Shown here: positions 46,187-54,856 of the stretch, one piece after another | Numbering within the stretch: position 1 is the stretch's first letter | How the letters are laid out: every line of letters begins with the position of its first letter | Source: Clostridium beijerinckii | GTDB lineage: Bacteria; Bacillota; Clostridia; Clostridiales; Clostridiaceae | NCBI RefSeq assembly: GCF_036699995.1 | Contig: NZ_CP144906.1 | Span: forward strand, 3,855,001 to 3,919,000 | Direction: 5' to 3' | DNA: 64,000 nucleotides | The notes under the pieces: model-generated | Databases searched by the model: none | Told to the model about the DNA's origin: nothing | What the model saw: only the letters and a program-made list of their open reading frames with translations | Made by a program: the position numbers and the translations under genes

Positions 46187-47269
46187 CTAATTTCTATTTA
46201 GTTTTAGTTCAACATTTCTTCCATCGTAATCTTTAATTACAAACCTCAAATCTTTAGGATTATCAAAAGTTGTTATAGGAAAAGTTACTGTATAAATTGA
46301 CTTATTATTTTCATCATCCATATAACCTACATTTCCTGTAACATTTTTGCTTACGCCCTTGTCATCAATAAGATAAACATTCTTAAATATATCTTTATAA
46401 TCTAAATTCTTAGAAGGAGTAAACTTTAGTACCGTACCTGTTTGAGTCGTTTCTACAGAATTTACCTTAATCTCATTTTCAGTATTTTCTCCAGTAAAAA
46501 ATATACTTTTATTATTTTTGAATTCACTATTTACATCTATGCTAAATTGCCATTTTCCTTTTATCTCCTTATCTATGCTATCATTTTGGTCATCAGTAGA
46601 ATCAAAAGAAATTGTTTTTATATTTATATCTATATTATTTAGAACTGGAATATTCTTATCATCAGAATCTAGTATAAGATTATATCTTGCTTCCCCTGTA
46701 TCTTTATTTAGAACTTCAAAGTTATCAGAACTCGAACTAATAACTCCCAGTACATTTTTATCAGAAAGGTCTTGATCGCAATATCCCTTAATTATTCTCC
46801 CTTTATCATCTTTTATTTCTAAATCCATATTTAACCATTGTAAATTCTTCTTTAAGATTTCTGGATTATCAAATTTTAAATCAAAGGATAAAGCAAATTT
46901 TGCTTTATCTATTACCATATGAGTTACTTGAATTCCTACTCCACTATCATTGACAATACCTTCATTTACTTCCTGTACATAGTTATGCTTCACTGCTTGT
47001 TCAAGTCCTCTATTGTCTCCAAATATCTCTGCATTTATGGTTGCAATTACTGATTTGCCTGCTAATGCCATTAAACATACTAAGATAAGAGATGCAGCTA
47101 CTGAAATACGCCTTCTCTTTGAACTATTTTCTTTAACCTTATTAATCACTTTACAAAGTAACTTTCTTTTTTCTATATCATTAAATTCCAAGGAACTTAA
47201 TTCATTATCAGTAATAGTAACATCATTTAATAGAACTAAAATTTCATCTTCATTAAAATTTGATTTCAT
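46187..47269 (-). CDS. DUF4179-family anti-sigma factor (copy 1)
   Basis: This 360-residue protein has a cytoplasmic N-terminus (about residues 1-55), one membrane helix (RRRISVAASLILVCLMALAG), then a large outer DUF4179-type part. The arrangement after a sigma factor gene identifies it as a membrane anti-sigma factor. Its ATG at 47269 overlaps the sigma stop codon, so translation is coupled; GAGG precedes it. The longer frame to 47332 lies inside the sigma gene. A second such pair lies at 50.3-52 kb. Confidence 0.85.
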   Translation of the reverse strand: MKSNFNEDEILVLLNDVTITDNELSSLEFNDIEKRKLLCKVINKVKENSSKRRRISVAASLILVCLMALAGKSVIATINAEIFGDNRGLEQAVKHNYVQEVNEGIVNDSGVGIQVTHMVIDKAKFALSFDLKFDNPEILKKNLQWLNMDLEIKDDKGRIIKGYCDQDLSDKNVLGVISSSSDNFEVLNKDTGEARYNLILDSDDKNIPVLNNIDINIKTISFDSTDDQNDSIDKEIKGKWQFSIDVNSEFKNNKSIFFTGENTENEIKVNSVETTQTGTVLKFTPSKNLDYKDIFKNVYLIDDKGVSKNVTGNVGYMDDENNKSIYTVTFPITTFDNPKDLRFVIKDYDGRNVELKLNRN

Positions 47270-47829
47270 TTTACTACCTCCCCCTCGCACTGAACATTTA
47301 GTTTTTCTGTAAGAGAATTCCTTGTTCTCCATAGCCTGTTATAAACTGCACCTTTTGATAGCTTTAATTTTTGGGTTATACTGTTTATATCTTCATCAAA
47401 AATGTATTTTCTTATGAATATTTCCCTGTCTGTTTTACTTTCATTATCTAGTAGCTCAAGTAATTCCTTCTTCTTTTCCTTTAGGATATATTCATTTTCA
47501 ACATTATTAGAAGAAAATAAAAACTCATCTTCGATGCTTACATTATTTGTTTTCTTTAACCTTCTCTTATAATCTATAGCCTTATACTTACTGACAGCTA
47601 AGATCCAATTTTTAAAGGAAGCCTTCTCTGGATTATAAAGCTGATGCTTATTCCATACTAAGAGGTATATATCATTAAGACATTCCTTAGCACTTTCATA
47701 ATTATCATTTCCTAAAACATTTATAACTACCTTAAAAACGAGATTTGAATAAGTATTTATTATATATTCTAAAGCCTTAGTGTTTCTTTTTTTAAGTTCT
47801 AATAAAACATTATCTTCATTGATAGCCAT
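47266..47829 (-). CDS. RNA polymerase sigma-70 family factor, ECF type (copy 1)
   Basis: This 187-residue ECF sigma factor has a region 2 (LEYIINTYSNLVFKVVINVL, then WNKHQLYNPEKASFKNWILAVSKYKAIDYKRRL) and a region 4 helix-turn-helix (DREIFIRKYIFDEDINSITQKLKLSKGAVYNRLWRTRNSL). It is held by the DUF4179 protein encoded next. Such pairs often respond to envelope stress. AAAGGAG precedes the start. Confidence 0.93.
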   Translation of the reverse strand: MAINEDNVLLELKKRNTKALEYIINTYSNLVFKVVINVLGNDNYESAKECLNDIYLLVWNKHQLYNPEKASFKNWILAVSKYKAIDYKRRLKKTNNVSIEDEFLFSSNNVENEYILKEKKKELLELLDNESKTDREIFIRKYIFDEDINSITQKLKLSKGAVYNRLWRTRNSLTEKLNVQCEGEVVK

Positions 47830-47929
47830 TGCTTAACTCCTTTCTTATCTTATATATTTCATCTATAAATACGGAGTAATAACGAGATACTTCACAACAA
47901 ATAACAATTTTTTTGCTTTTTATGAATAA

Positions 47930-47983
47930 AAATACAGGATATTGCCCTTACATTGAACTATTATCCTGTATTTATAATACTAT
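47930..47983. other. Hairpin upstream of sigma factor gene
   Basis: AAATACAGGATA pairs perfectly with TATCCTGTATTT across 30 bases. It lies about 100 bases upstream of the sigma gene and may be a leader element or a stray terminator. Confidence 0.45.
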
Positions 47984-48053
47984 ATATTTATTATTTGCAA
48001 TGTTATTTTAAGTTGATTCATATTTATATGCTATTCTGTATATATCTATTAAA

Positions 48054-48106
48054 TTAGGCACCTTCAAAAATTGCTAACATTACAGCTATTCTTTGAAGAT
48101 GCCTAA
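48054..48106. other. Hairpin upstream of DeoR gene
   Basis: TTAGGCACCTTCAAA pairs with TTTGAAGATGCCTAA with one mismatch. No gene ends next to it. Confidence 0.45.
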
Positions 48107-48334
48107 ATATATAAAATATGACGCTAGGCATTACCCTATAACGCTAAATTATATCTTTTTTAAAATATTCCACTAATTGAGTTTATTTTTTACCATTGTA
48201 TATCGTTTATTAACTTTTGGTATCATTATATACCTTTTTAAATATCTATTCAATATATTTTATAAATTAAAAGAATAATGTTATAATATTAATCAACAAC
48301 AATACTAAACGATAATGATTGGTGAGGTGCCTAA

Positions 48335-49096
48335 ATGTTTACTGAAGAAAGACTAGAACAGATTTTAAATATACTTAATAAACATGGTAGAGTGAAAGTT
48401 AAAGAACTAAGTGAACAATTTAATGTTTCAGAAGGTATGATAAGAAAGGATTTACAAAGGTTAGAGAAAAATGGAGATCTTCAAAGGACCTATGGTGGAG
48501 CTATATTAAATAGAAAAATTTCTAAATTAAGCTCTATAACTACCAGAATGACAGTTAACTTAAATAGCAAAGAGTTAATATCTAAGAAAGCTTTTGAACT
48601 TATAGAGGATGGAGATATTATTTTTTTAGAGTCCTCAAGCATAAATTTTTTATTAGCAAAACTAATAGCTAATAGTACCAAAAAAATAACTTTGATAACT
48701 AATATGTCTATAATTCCACCACTTTTCAATAACAATGAAACCGTTGTATTAATATGCATAGGTGGTGTATATGACAATAGAAGCGGCGGAGTCTTAGGCT
48801 CAGAAGCCATTAAGAGCATATCTAAATATACTTTTAATAAAGGCTTTTTAGGAAGTTCCGGTGTAAATTTAATTACTAACAGCGTAGGTACTTCTATGTT
48901 AGAAGATGGTAATCTTAAAGAACTTATAGTTTCAACAAGTAAAGAAGCATTTTTGCTTGTTGAAACAGAAAAATTTAATACAGATAGTCTCTATAAATTT
49001 GCAACTATAGATGAATTTGATGCTATAGTTACAGATTCAAACATCACTAATGATATTAGAGAACAGCTGAATAATTTAACTGTTAAGCTATTATAA
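48335..49096 (+). CDS. DeoR-family transcriptional regulator
   Basis: This 253-residue repressor has the DeoR winged helix (ERLEQILNILNKHGRVKVKELSEQFNVSEGMIRKDLQRLE) and a sugar-phosphate-isomerase-like effector domain (LESSSINFLLAKLI, then GGVYDNRSGGVLGS). Such proteins usually regulate sugar or nucleoside genes placed beside them. None is adjacent here, so its target is elsewhere or lost. GAGG precedes the ATG. Confidence 0.92.
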   Translation: MFTEERLEQILNILNKHGRVKVKELSEQFNVSEGMIRKDLQRLEKNGDLQRTYGGAILNRKISKLSSITTRMTVNLNSKELISKKAFELIEDGDIIFLESSSINFLLAKLIANSTKKITLITNMSIIPPLFNNNETVVLICIGGVYDNRSGGVLGSEAIKSISKYTFNKGFLGSSGVNLITNSVGTSMLEDGNLKELIVSTSKEAFLLVETEKFNTDSLYKFATIDEFDAIVTDSNITNDIREQLNNLTVKLL

Positions 49097-49174
49097 GATT
49101 TAATACATACTATAGGGTTCCACAATGAGAATTGAACTTACGTGGATATCAGCCGAAATCGAATATCCATATAT

Positions 49175-49212
49175 TGTATGCTTTCTTTAATGTAGAAAAG
49201 AAAGCATACATA
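49175..49212 (+). terminator. Terminator between DeoR and sdpI genes
   Basis: TGTATGCTTTCTTT pairs with AAAGAAAGCATACA around an 8-base loop. It can serve both converging genes. Confidence 0.65.
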
Positions 49213-49287
49213 TGTTTATGTAAACCAATTACATGTATGCTTCTAAAAATTTTTTGCGGATATACTATTTATGAAAAAAGTATTTTA

Positions 49288-49920
49288 TTATACCCCATTT
49301 TTATATAACCAATATGAATAATAACATGGAATTACTACAATAACTAATAAAATAATTAGAGTTAATAAAGCACTTTTCATCTGCATACAACCTAAGATTA
49401 TCATGCAAATACCGCCAAGTATCCAAAGATATCCTGCCATATGATGAGTTTTATTCCAATTCATTTCGCTATTTAATGTCCATGGTAATCTAATACCAAC
49501 AGTATAATTTTGTTTGCATTTTGGTAAATAGTTTCCAACTGCTACAATAATAACTCCTACGACTACTGATGTAATAATTTGAATAGGAATTTTATATCCA
49601 AGTGCAATAAATAAGGTTACTGGTACTAATACGACTGAAATAATTGGAGCAGACCACTTTCCTAAATACTTCAATGCAGATGGTGAATTCATTTTCTTTG
49701 GATCATTATTAAGCTTAAAGTGTATGAAAATATTAATTATCGCCATTAAAACCGGCATTCCAAACGCTCCAACTGCTTTTGGCACATAATTATTTGGAAC
49801 ACCTGCATAATTAAAATGAATAGGCACTACTTCAGGTAATTTATCATATAATCCAAATGAAAGAATCAATGGCAAAAAACAAATAATAGTTGTAATCCAT
49901 AAAATGTTATCTTTTTTCAT
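49288..49920 (-). CDS. sdpI: SdpI-family membrane immunity-like protein
   Basis: This 210-residue membrane protein has six predicted helices with a DUF1648 start (PLILSFGLYDKLPEVVPIHFNYAGVPNNYVPK) and an SdpI part (VGIRLPWTLNSEMNWNKTHHMAGYLWILGG). In Bacillus, SdpI both protects from the SdpC toxin and binds the SdpR repressor at the membrane. No sdpABC genes are nearby. The ATG at 49920 overlaps the sdpR stop by 14 bases and follows GGAGG. This is probably a signal-sensing or immunity protein for a foreign toxin. Confidence 0.85.
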   Translation of the reverse strand: MKKDNILWITTIICFLPLILSFGLYDKLPEVVPIHFNYAGVPNNYVPKAVGAFGMPVLMAIINIFIHFKLNNDPKKMNSPSALKYLGKWSAPIISVVLVPVTLFIALGYKIPIQIITSVVVGVIIVAVGNYLPKCKQNYTVGIRLPWTLNSEMNWNKTHHMAGYLWILGGICMIILGCMQMKSALLTLIILLVIVVIPCYYSYWLYKNGV

Positions 49921-50185
49921 CTTCATTGCCTCCAAATTGCGAAAACCAAAGCATTACTTCTTCAAATACCGATACATTGATTTCGTAATATATAAAATTT
50001 TTGTATTTTGTCTCTAAAACCAAACCTGCTTTTTTTAATTGAGATATATGATATGAAATTGTTGCACCTGTCATATCAAATTCTTTTGAAATTTCCCCAG
50101 CTGATTTTTTACCACTTTTCAGCATTACTAAAATTTCTCTCCGAACTGGATCTGACAATGCTTTAAAAGTTTCTGGAAACCCCAA
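49907..50185 (-). CDS. sdpR: SdpR-like ArsR-family autorepressor
   Basis: This 92-residue winged-helix repressor (FKALSDPVRREILVMLKSGKKSAGEISKEFDMTGATISYHISQLKKAGLV) matches SdpR. It lacks ArsR metal-binding cysteines. It is co-transcribed and overlapping with sdpI, whose product would remove it from DNA. The start codon is TTG behind GGGAG. Two strong palindromes upstream are its probable operators. Confidence 0.87.
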   Translation of the reverse strand: MGFPETFKALSDPVRREILVMLKSGKKSAGEISKEFDMTGATISYHISQLKKAGLVLETKYKNFIYYEINVSVFEEVMLWFSQFGGNEDEKR

Positions 50186-50201
50186 ATTATCATCTCCCTT
50201 T

Positions 50202-50237
50202 TATATTCTATTTAGAAATATTTCTAAATAGAATATA
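50202..50237. promoter_or_regulatory. SdpR operator 1, 36-bp perfect palindrome
   Basis: The half-site ATATTCTATTTAGAAAT (50203-50219) is mirrored exactly at 50220-50236, and one more flanking base pairs. It lies 17 bases upstream of the sdpR start codon. Confidence 0.8.
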
Positions 50238-50258
50238 TCAATTCTTATCTTCAAAGTC

Positions 50259-50292
50259 AATATCTATTTAGATTATTTTCTAAATAGATATT
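50259..50292. promoter_or_regulatory. SdpR operator 2
   Basis: AATATCTATTTAGA (50259-50272) is mirrored exactly at 50279-50292 around a 6-base spacer. It shares the core CTATTTAGA with operator 1. Confidence 0.8.
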
Positions 50293-50295
50293 ACT

Positions 50296-50335
50296 TAAAA
50301 AGGAGAACCTCCTCTATCTAGATTTGGTTCTCCCC
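50296..50335 (-). terminator. Terminator of the second DUF4179 gene
   Basis: On the minus strand GGAGAACC and GGTTCTCC pair around a 16-base loop, followed by TTTTTAAG. Confidence 0.8.
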
Positions 50336-50345
50336 CATTACTTTT

Positions 50346-51407
50346 TTATTTAATATTTATTGTAAATTCATCTCCAACTTTTTTATATTCATCAAATTTA
50401 GGTTCCTCACCACCTTCTTCTGGCATTTTTACTGCATAAGGTGTCAGAATTAATTTACCTGCCTTTTCACTCATATTTCCCACTAATACATTTTCATATT
50501 TTAATACAAACCAATTTTTTCTTCCTCTTGATAAATCAAATTCTACCTTATTCCCTAGATCATCATATCCTTTTAATAAAATCTTGTATGTTCCATTATT
50601 GACTGAATTATTAATGATTTTCCCATATACTTTTTTACCTAAAGCATTATCTGTATATTTTTCTAATATATATTTTTCTCCATTTTCAATATCAAATTCA
50701 TAGTCAAGATTTACTGTTTTAGTATCTATTTTAAGTTTATCTCCATTAGTTTTAAATTCAAACTTCCAAGTTCCATTTATATCATCTTGATAATTTACTG
50801 CCATTTTAGAAAATATAATTTTCATATTTAAATCTCCACTTAAATCAATATCTTTTATTGAATCTAAGTCATATTCTAATACTTCTTGCGTAGTATTATT
50901 ATCTAAATTTTTAATACCTCCGCTTGCTCCTGTAAATTTAACTTTCTTATTATTTATATACAGGGTCATTTCACTATCCCAAGTTTCGTAATCTTTTAAA
51001 ATCCTATCTGAGCTAATATTAGTAGATATAACTAATTCATTATCATCTAATATTACCTCATTTAATTTGACATTTACTCCATTATCCATGACAGATTTAT
51101 TAATCACAGTACTATAATCTTCTAAGTTCTTCTCTATTCCTAAGAAACTTGAAATACTTTCGCTAAATAAATTTATTTTTGATATGGCGTAAGCTCCCGT
51201 ATTTCCAAAAGACATACCAACTAGTACTGCTATTATTGCAGCTACAGCTATTACTTTTCTTCCAACATTTTGTTTTCTACTCTTCTTTACAGATTTTCTA
51301 ATATTCTTTTTAAGTAATTTCTTCTCAATATCATTAAAATCCTCTTTTTTATATTCATCCAAATTAATATTTGTATCATTAAGCAGACTATATACACTAT
51401 TTTTCAT
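50346..51407 (-). CDS. DUF4179-family anti-sigma factor (copy 2)
   Basis: This 353-residue protein has a short inner part (about 1-60), one membrane helix (KVIAVAAIIAVLVGMSFGNTGA) and an outer DUF4179-type domain. It follows a sigma factor gene and overlaps it by 11 bases. The ATG at 51407 has AGAGGTG before it; a GTG three codons upstream is less likely. It is clearly a paralogue of the protein at 46.2 kb, although the outer domains differ, so the two systems probably sense different signals. Confidence 0.85.
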   Translation of the reverse strand: MKNSVYSLLNDTNINLDEYKKEDFNDIEKKLLKKNIRKSVKKSRKQNVGRKVIAVAAIIAVLVGMSFGNTGAYAISKINLFSESISSFLGIEKNLEDYSTVINKSVMDNGVNVKLNEVILDDNELVISTNISSDRILKDYETWDSEMTLYINNKKVKFTGASGGIKNLDNNTTQEVLEYDLDSIKDIDLSGDLNMKIIFSKMAVNYQDDINGTWKFEFKTNGDKLKIDTKTVNLDYEFDIENGEKYILEKYTDNALGKKVYGKIINNSVNNGTYKILLKGYDDLGNKVEFDLSRGRKNWFVLKYENVLVGNMSEKAGKLILTPYAVKMPEEGGEEPKFDEYKKVGDEFTINIK

Positions 51408-51963
51408 ACTTAACACCTCTTTTATTATTAATATTAAAAATATCTTTTATTTTCTTTTTTGCTCTAGATAGCCTATTGTATATAACTTCTTTTTTCATTC
51501 CATATTGGTTGCTTATTTCATCAATCTCCATTTCATCAACATATAGCTTATAAAGTAAATTTCTATCCTTCTCCTTTAAACATCCAAGCAGCGATTCTAC
51601 TTCATTACTTAATTCATTTTCTAAATTCTTCATTTTAATACCATCATCACTGATATTTAAATCATCTATATTTTCATGTTGTAAGTCTTTTAAATACTTT
51701 CGTTTGTAATCAATGCATTTAAACTTACATATACCAGCCACCCAATTTTTAAATTCACTTTTACTTTCATCAAAGCTATTTATGTTGTTCCAAATTCCTA
51801 AAAGAATATCATTTATACATTCTTCTTGAATACTATTGATCCCATATAGATGCTTTCCTACAATAGATTTTATAATCCAACCATAATTATCAATAACATA
51901 ATCCAAGGCTTTTTCATTCCTATTTCTTAATTCTTTAATATAATTATCTTCATTCACCTTCAT
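51397..51963 (-). CDS. RNA polymerase sigma-70 family factor, ECF type (copy 2)
   Basis: This 188-residue ECF sigma factor has a region 2 (WNNINSFDESKSEFKNWVAGICKFKCIDYKRKYL) and a region 4 (KDRNLLYKLYVDEMEIDEISNQYGMKKEVIYNRLSRAKKKI). Close relatives are encoded at 47.3 kb. It is coupled to the DUF4179 gene after it. GAGG precedes the start. Confidence 0.93.
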   Translation of the reverse strand: MKVNEDNYIKELRNRNEKALDYVIDNYGWIIKSIVGKHLYGINSIQEECINDILLGIWNNINSFDESKSEFKNWVAGICKFKCIDYKRKYLKDLQHENIDDLNISDDGIKMKNLENELSNEVESLLGCLKEKDRNLLYKLYVDEMEIDEISNQYGMKKEVIYNRLSRAKKKIKDIFNINNKRGVKYEK

Positions 51964-51988
51964 TTTCTACCTCTTCCCATAAAGTGTA

Positions 51989-52060
51989 AACTTTTCAGGT
52001 GGAGTTTCATACTCCAGCTGAATTTAGTTGAACTTATCCCCTCAAGGGGTACAATGTCCA
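51989..52060. repeat. Composite dispersed repeat
   Basis: The left part (51989-52029) forms a hairpin, TTCAGGTGGAGT with ACTCCAGCTGAA, and matches 28800-28839 in inverse orientation. The right part (52034-52060), with CCCCTCAAGGGG, matches 39419-39445. The following 90 bases are richer in GC than the surroundings and contain more short inverted repeats. Confidence 0.6.
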
Positions 52061-52433
52061 GAAGCGTGCAGCTGTTATCACCCAATTGAAGAATCGGGAA
52101 TGATACAGATGCTCGCTATCGGATAACGCAAGCTTGCATTTAGTAAGTTTGTACTTACATATATTAATTCGTATAAAAAAAGAAAAATCTATCAAAATTA
52201 TAAAATAATTTTAACAGATCTTTCTAAATTCTTTGATAATATCACTTTAATATATTAAATCCTATTTTGATTATATGATATTTGTTTATTAAAAATATAA
52301 TTTCTCAAAGGTTTATAAAGGTTTATATATGTTGCGATTAACAATGCACATTTCACAATTCATAATTAGAGCTAAAATTCTTGCAATATTTTTGAAGTTA
52401 TAATGAAGAATTATTTTTGCAATATATATGGCT
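52061..52433. other. Intergenic region beyond the repeat
   Basis: The first 90 bases are GC-richer and may belong to the repeat element or a decayed gene. The remainder is AT-rich with no recognised feature. Confidence 0.45.
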
Positions 52434-53045
52434 TTAAGTGATCTTTTTTTCAATCATATTAAGTATTGCATTTACTACTATAGCTAAGCCTGCTGACATT
52501 AAGGTTCCCCATAGTATTTTAGCTGTATTTACTGTTCTAAGTCCGTCTAATAAGACACTTCCAATCCCGCCAGCATTAATAGAGGCCGCAATTGTAGCAA
52601 TACCTATTGTAGATACTACTGCAAGATGGATTCCTGCAAAAATTGGCTTAGTGACTAAAGGTAATTTAACTTGAAATAATATTTGGCTTTTGCTCATTCC
52701 CATTCCAGTTGCCGCTTCTACAATGGAAGCATCGACATTATTAAGACCATCTATTGTGTTTCTTAGTAGTATGTACTGATTATAAAGTACTAAAACTATA
52801 ATTGCAGTAACTTTACCAAGCCCTGTTATTGGCACCAAAATCGCAAATAATGCTAAACTAGGAATTGAATATATCATAGCAAATATATTAACCAGCAATT
52901 TAGATGCTATTTTTGAATAAGCCGCTAATATCGTTAATAATGCTGATAATATTATAGAAATTACTAAAGTAATTAATACAATTTCTATATGTCCTACAAA
53001 TGCTTTTAATAATTTATCGGGATATTTTAATAAATAATCAATCAT
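52434..53045 (-). CDS. opuCD: Compatible-solute ABC transporter permease
   Basis: This 203-residue permease has five or six helices and the loop EAATGMGMSKSQILFQVKLPLVTKPIFAG that contacts the ATPase. It matches the second permease of OpuC/OpuB-type glycine betaine, carnitine or choline importers. It is the last gene of the operon, 6 bases after the ATPase gene. GGAGG precedes the ATG. Confidence 0.88.
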   Translation of the reverse strand: MIDYLLKYPDKLLKAFVGHIEIVLITLVISIILSALLTILAAYSKIASKLLVNIFAMIYSIPSLALFAILVPITGLGKVTAIIVLVLYNQYILLRNTIDGLNNVDASIVEAATGMGMSKSQILFQVKLPLVTKPIFAGIHLAVVSTIGIATIAASINAGGIGSVLLDGLRTVNTAKILWGTLMSAGLAIVVNAILNMIEKKIT

Positions 53046-53051
53046 AAATTT

Positions 53052-53813
53052 TTAATCCTCCAAAAATACTTCCTGCCCTTTTGCAGAATTAATTAGTGAT
53101 TTTACAAAATCATTTGCAGGATTTTTAGCGATATTTCTTGGTGTATCAAATTGCTGTATCTTTCCTTTATCCATTATTAACACTTTGCTTCCAAGTTTAA
53201 ATGCTTCATTAATATCATGAGTTACAAACAGATATGTTTTCTTTGAAGTATTATAAATCTTTAATAACTCATCTTGAAGATTTATTCTATTTATTGCATC
53301 AATAGCACCAAAAGGTTCATCAAGCAGCATAACATCTGGATTAACTGCTAAAGCCCTAGCAAGTCCTACACGTTGCTGCTGGCCTCCTGATAACTGAGCT
53401 GGATATCTATTTCTAAACTCCTTTGGCTCAAGCCCAACAAGTTCAAGTAATTCATCTACTCTTGCTTCTATTTTTTCCTTAGGCCACTTAAGTATCTTTG
53501 GAACAGTTGCTATATTACCTGCTATGGTCATATGTGGAAACAGCCCAACTTGTTGAATTACATAACCTATTTTTCTTCTAAACTCTACTGGATCTTTACT
53601 ACTAATATCCTCACCAAAAAATTCAATACTTCCCTTATGTGGATCATACAAGCGATTAATCATCTTAAGAAGTGTTGTCTTTCCACACCCTGAAGATCCT
53701 AAAATTGTAATGAATTCTCCATGTTCGATTTTTAGACTTACATTATCAACTGCGCTATATGCTGCTCCTTTAAATTGTTTATAAACATTCTTAAACTCTA
53801 TTGCTATACTCAT
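53052..53813 (-). CDS. opuCA: Compatible-solute ABC transporter ATPase
   Basis: This 253-residue ATPase has Walker A GSSGCGKTT, signature LSGGQQQRVGLARAL, Walker B VMLLDEPFGAID and the switch histidine in VTHD. It lacks the C-terminal CBS domains that many OpuCA proteins use to sense ionic strength, so osmotic gating may differ or be lost. It lies between the binding protein and a permease gene. Confidence 0.9.
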   Translation of the reverse strand: MSIAIEFKNVYKQFKGAAYSAVDNVSLKIEHGEFITILGSSGCGKTTLLKMINRLYDPHKGSIEFFGEDISSKDPVEFRRKIGYVIQQVGLFPHMTIAGNIATVPKILKWPKEKIEARVDELLELVGLEPKEFRNRYPAQLSGGQQQRVGLARALAVNPDVMLLDEPFGAIDAINRINLQDELLKIYNTSKKTYLFVTHDINEAFKLGSKVLIMDKGKIQQFDTPRNIAKNPANDFVKSLINSAKGQEVFLED

Positions 53814-53835
53814 CTTGAATATCTCCTTCTATCTA

Positions 53836-54738
53836 TTATTTAATAGAATCGTAATACTCCTTAGCTACTTCTTCGTATTCTTTTTTATCTACATCAACTT
53901 CTGCATTTAGTTTTGTTATCTTTTTAGTATCTAAGCTTGCACTAACTTTATTTAAAATATCAGCAATATCTGGATGAGCATCTAATACTGATTTTTTAAT
54001 TACTGGTGCTAAATTATATGGAGGCCATACGTGTTTATCATCTTCTAATAAAGTAAATTCAGGTTTTACTAATTGACCTTCTGTTGTAGATGCTGGTGCA
54101 AGATCTGCTTCATTATTCGCTAACACTTCGTACTTTAACCCATTGTCATATACCTTTGTAGATTTAAAATCAAACTTTCCATAAACTTTCTCTAAGCCTG
54201 GAATACCATCTTCTCTCTTATCAAATTCACCTTGTGATGCAAATCTGATTTCACCTGCATGTTTTTGTAAATCAGAAATAGTTTTGATTCCAAGTTTATT
54301 TGCTACATCTGTACGAATTACTAAACCTTGTCCATCATTTGCAGGCGAATAGTCAAGCCATTCTAAATTAAATTGCTTTTCATATTCAGATTTAACTGTG
54401 TCATAAACTTGCTTTGGATCTGTAATTAAATCCTTCTTTAAAATCGCCAATAATCCAGTACCAGTATATTCTGGGTATAAATCAATTTCATCATTTACAA
54501 GCGATGTATGAATAACTGAGCTTGCTATATTAGGTACTCTTTCTACTTTATAACCTTTGTCTTCAAGAGCTAATGCATAAACTTCACCTACTACTGAATT
54601 TTCTGTAAAGTCCTTTGACCCTATGCGAATTGTATTTTTATCTCCACTTGAACCTTTGCTATTTCCGCAAGCAACAAGCCCTCCAAGTGTAACTGTAATT
54701 AATAACGTTCCTATGATTCTTTTAATATTTTTATTCAT
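53836..54738 (-). CDS. opuCC: Compatible-solute-binding lipoprotein
   Basis: This 300-residue lipoprotein has a signal peptide with the lipobox LVAC. It matches the OpuAC/OpuCC-type binding fold: RIGSKDFTENSVVGEVYALALEDKGYKVER, SLVNDEIDLYPEYTGTGL and PPYNLAPVIKKSVLDAHPDIADIL. It captures glycine betaine, carnitine or choline outside the cell. The ATG at 54738 follows GGGGAG. It lies second in the operon. Confidence 0.9.
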   Translation of the reverse strand: MNKNIKRIIGTLLITVTLGGLVACGNSKGSSGDKNTIRIGSKDFTENSVVGEVYALALEDKGYKVERVPNIASSVIHTSLVNDEIDLYPEYTGTGLLAILKKDLITDPKQVYDTVKSEYEKQFNLEWLDYSPANDGQGLVIRTDVANKLGIKTISDLQKHAGEIRFASQGEFDKREDGIPGLEKVYGKFDFKSTKVYDNGLKYEVLANNEADLAPASTTEGQLVKPEFTLLEDDKHVWPPYNLAPVIKKSVLDAHPDIADILNKVSASLDTKKITKLNAEVDVDKKEYEEVAKEYYDSIK

Positions 54739-54856
54739 AATTATCACTCCCCAATCTAAATTAATCTTTATTACTTGTCTTTTAATGAGCTTATCTAAAG
54801 CTCATATGTGATTCTTTAATACTTTCACTAATCTATAATCATTAAGCGACTTAAAA

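Larger units (their letters stand above)
47830..48334. other. Divergent region with two hairpins
   Basis: It separates the sigma gene from the DeoR gene. It holds hairpins at 47930-47983 and 48054-48106, neither next to a gene end. No gene is seen. Confidence 0.55.

Noticed and set aside
49288..50185. Complete Sdp toxin operon.
   Set aside because: No sdpA, sdpB or sdpC-like gene is present; only the regulator/immunity pair exists.
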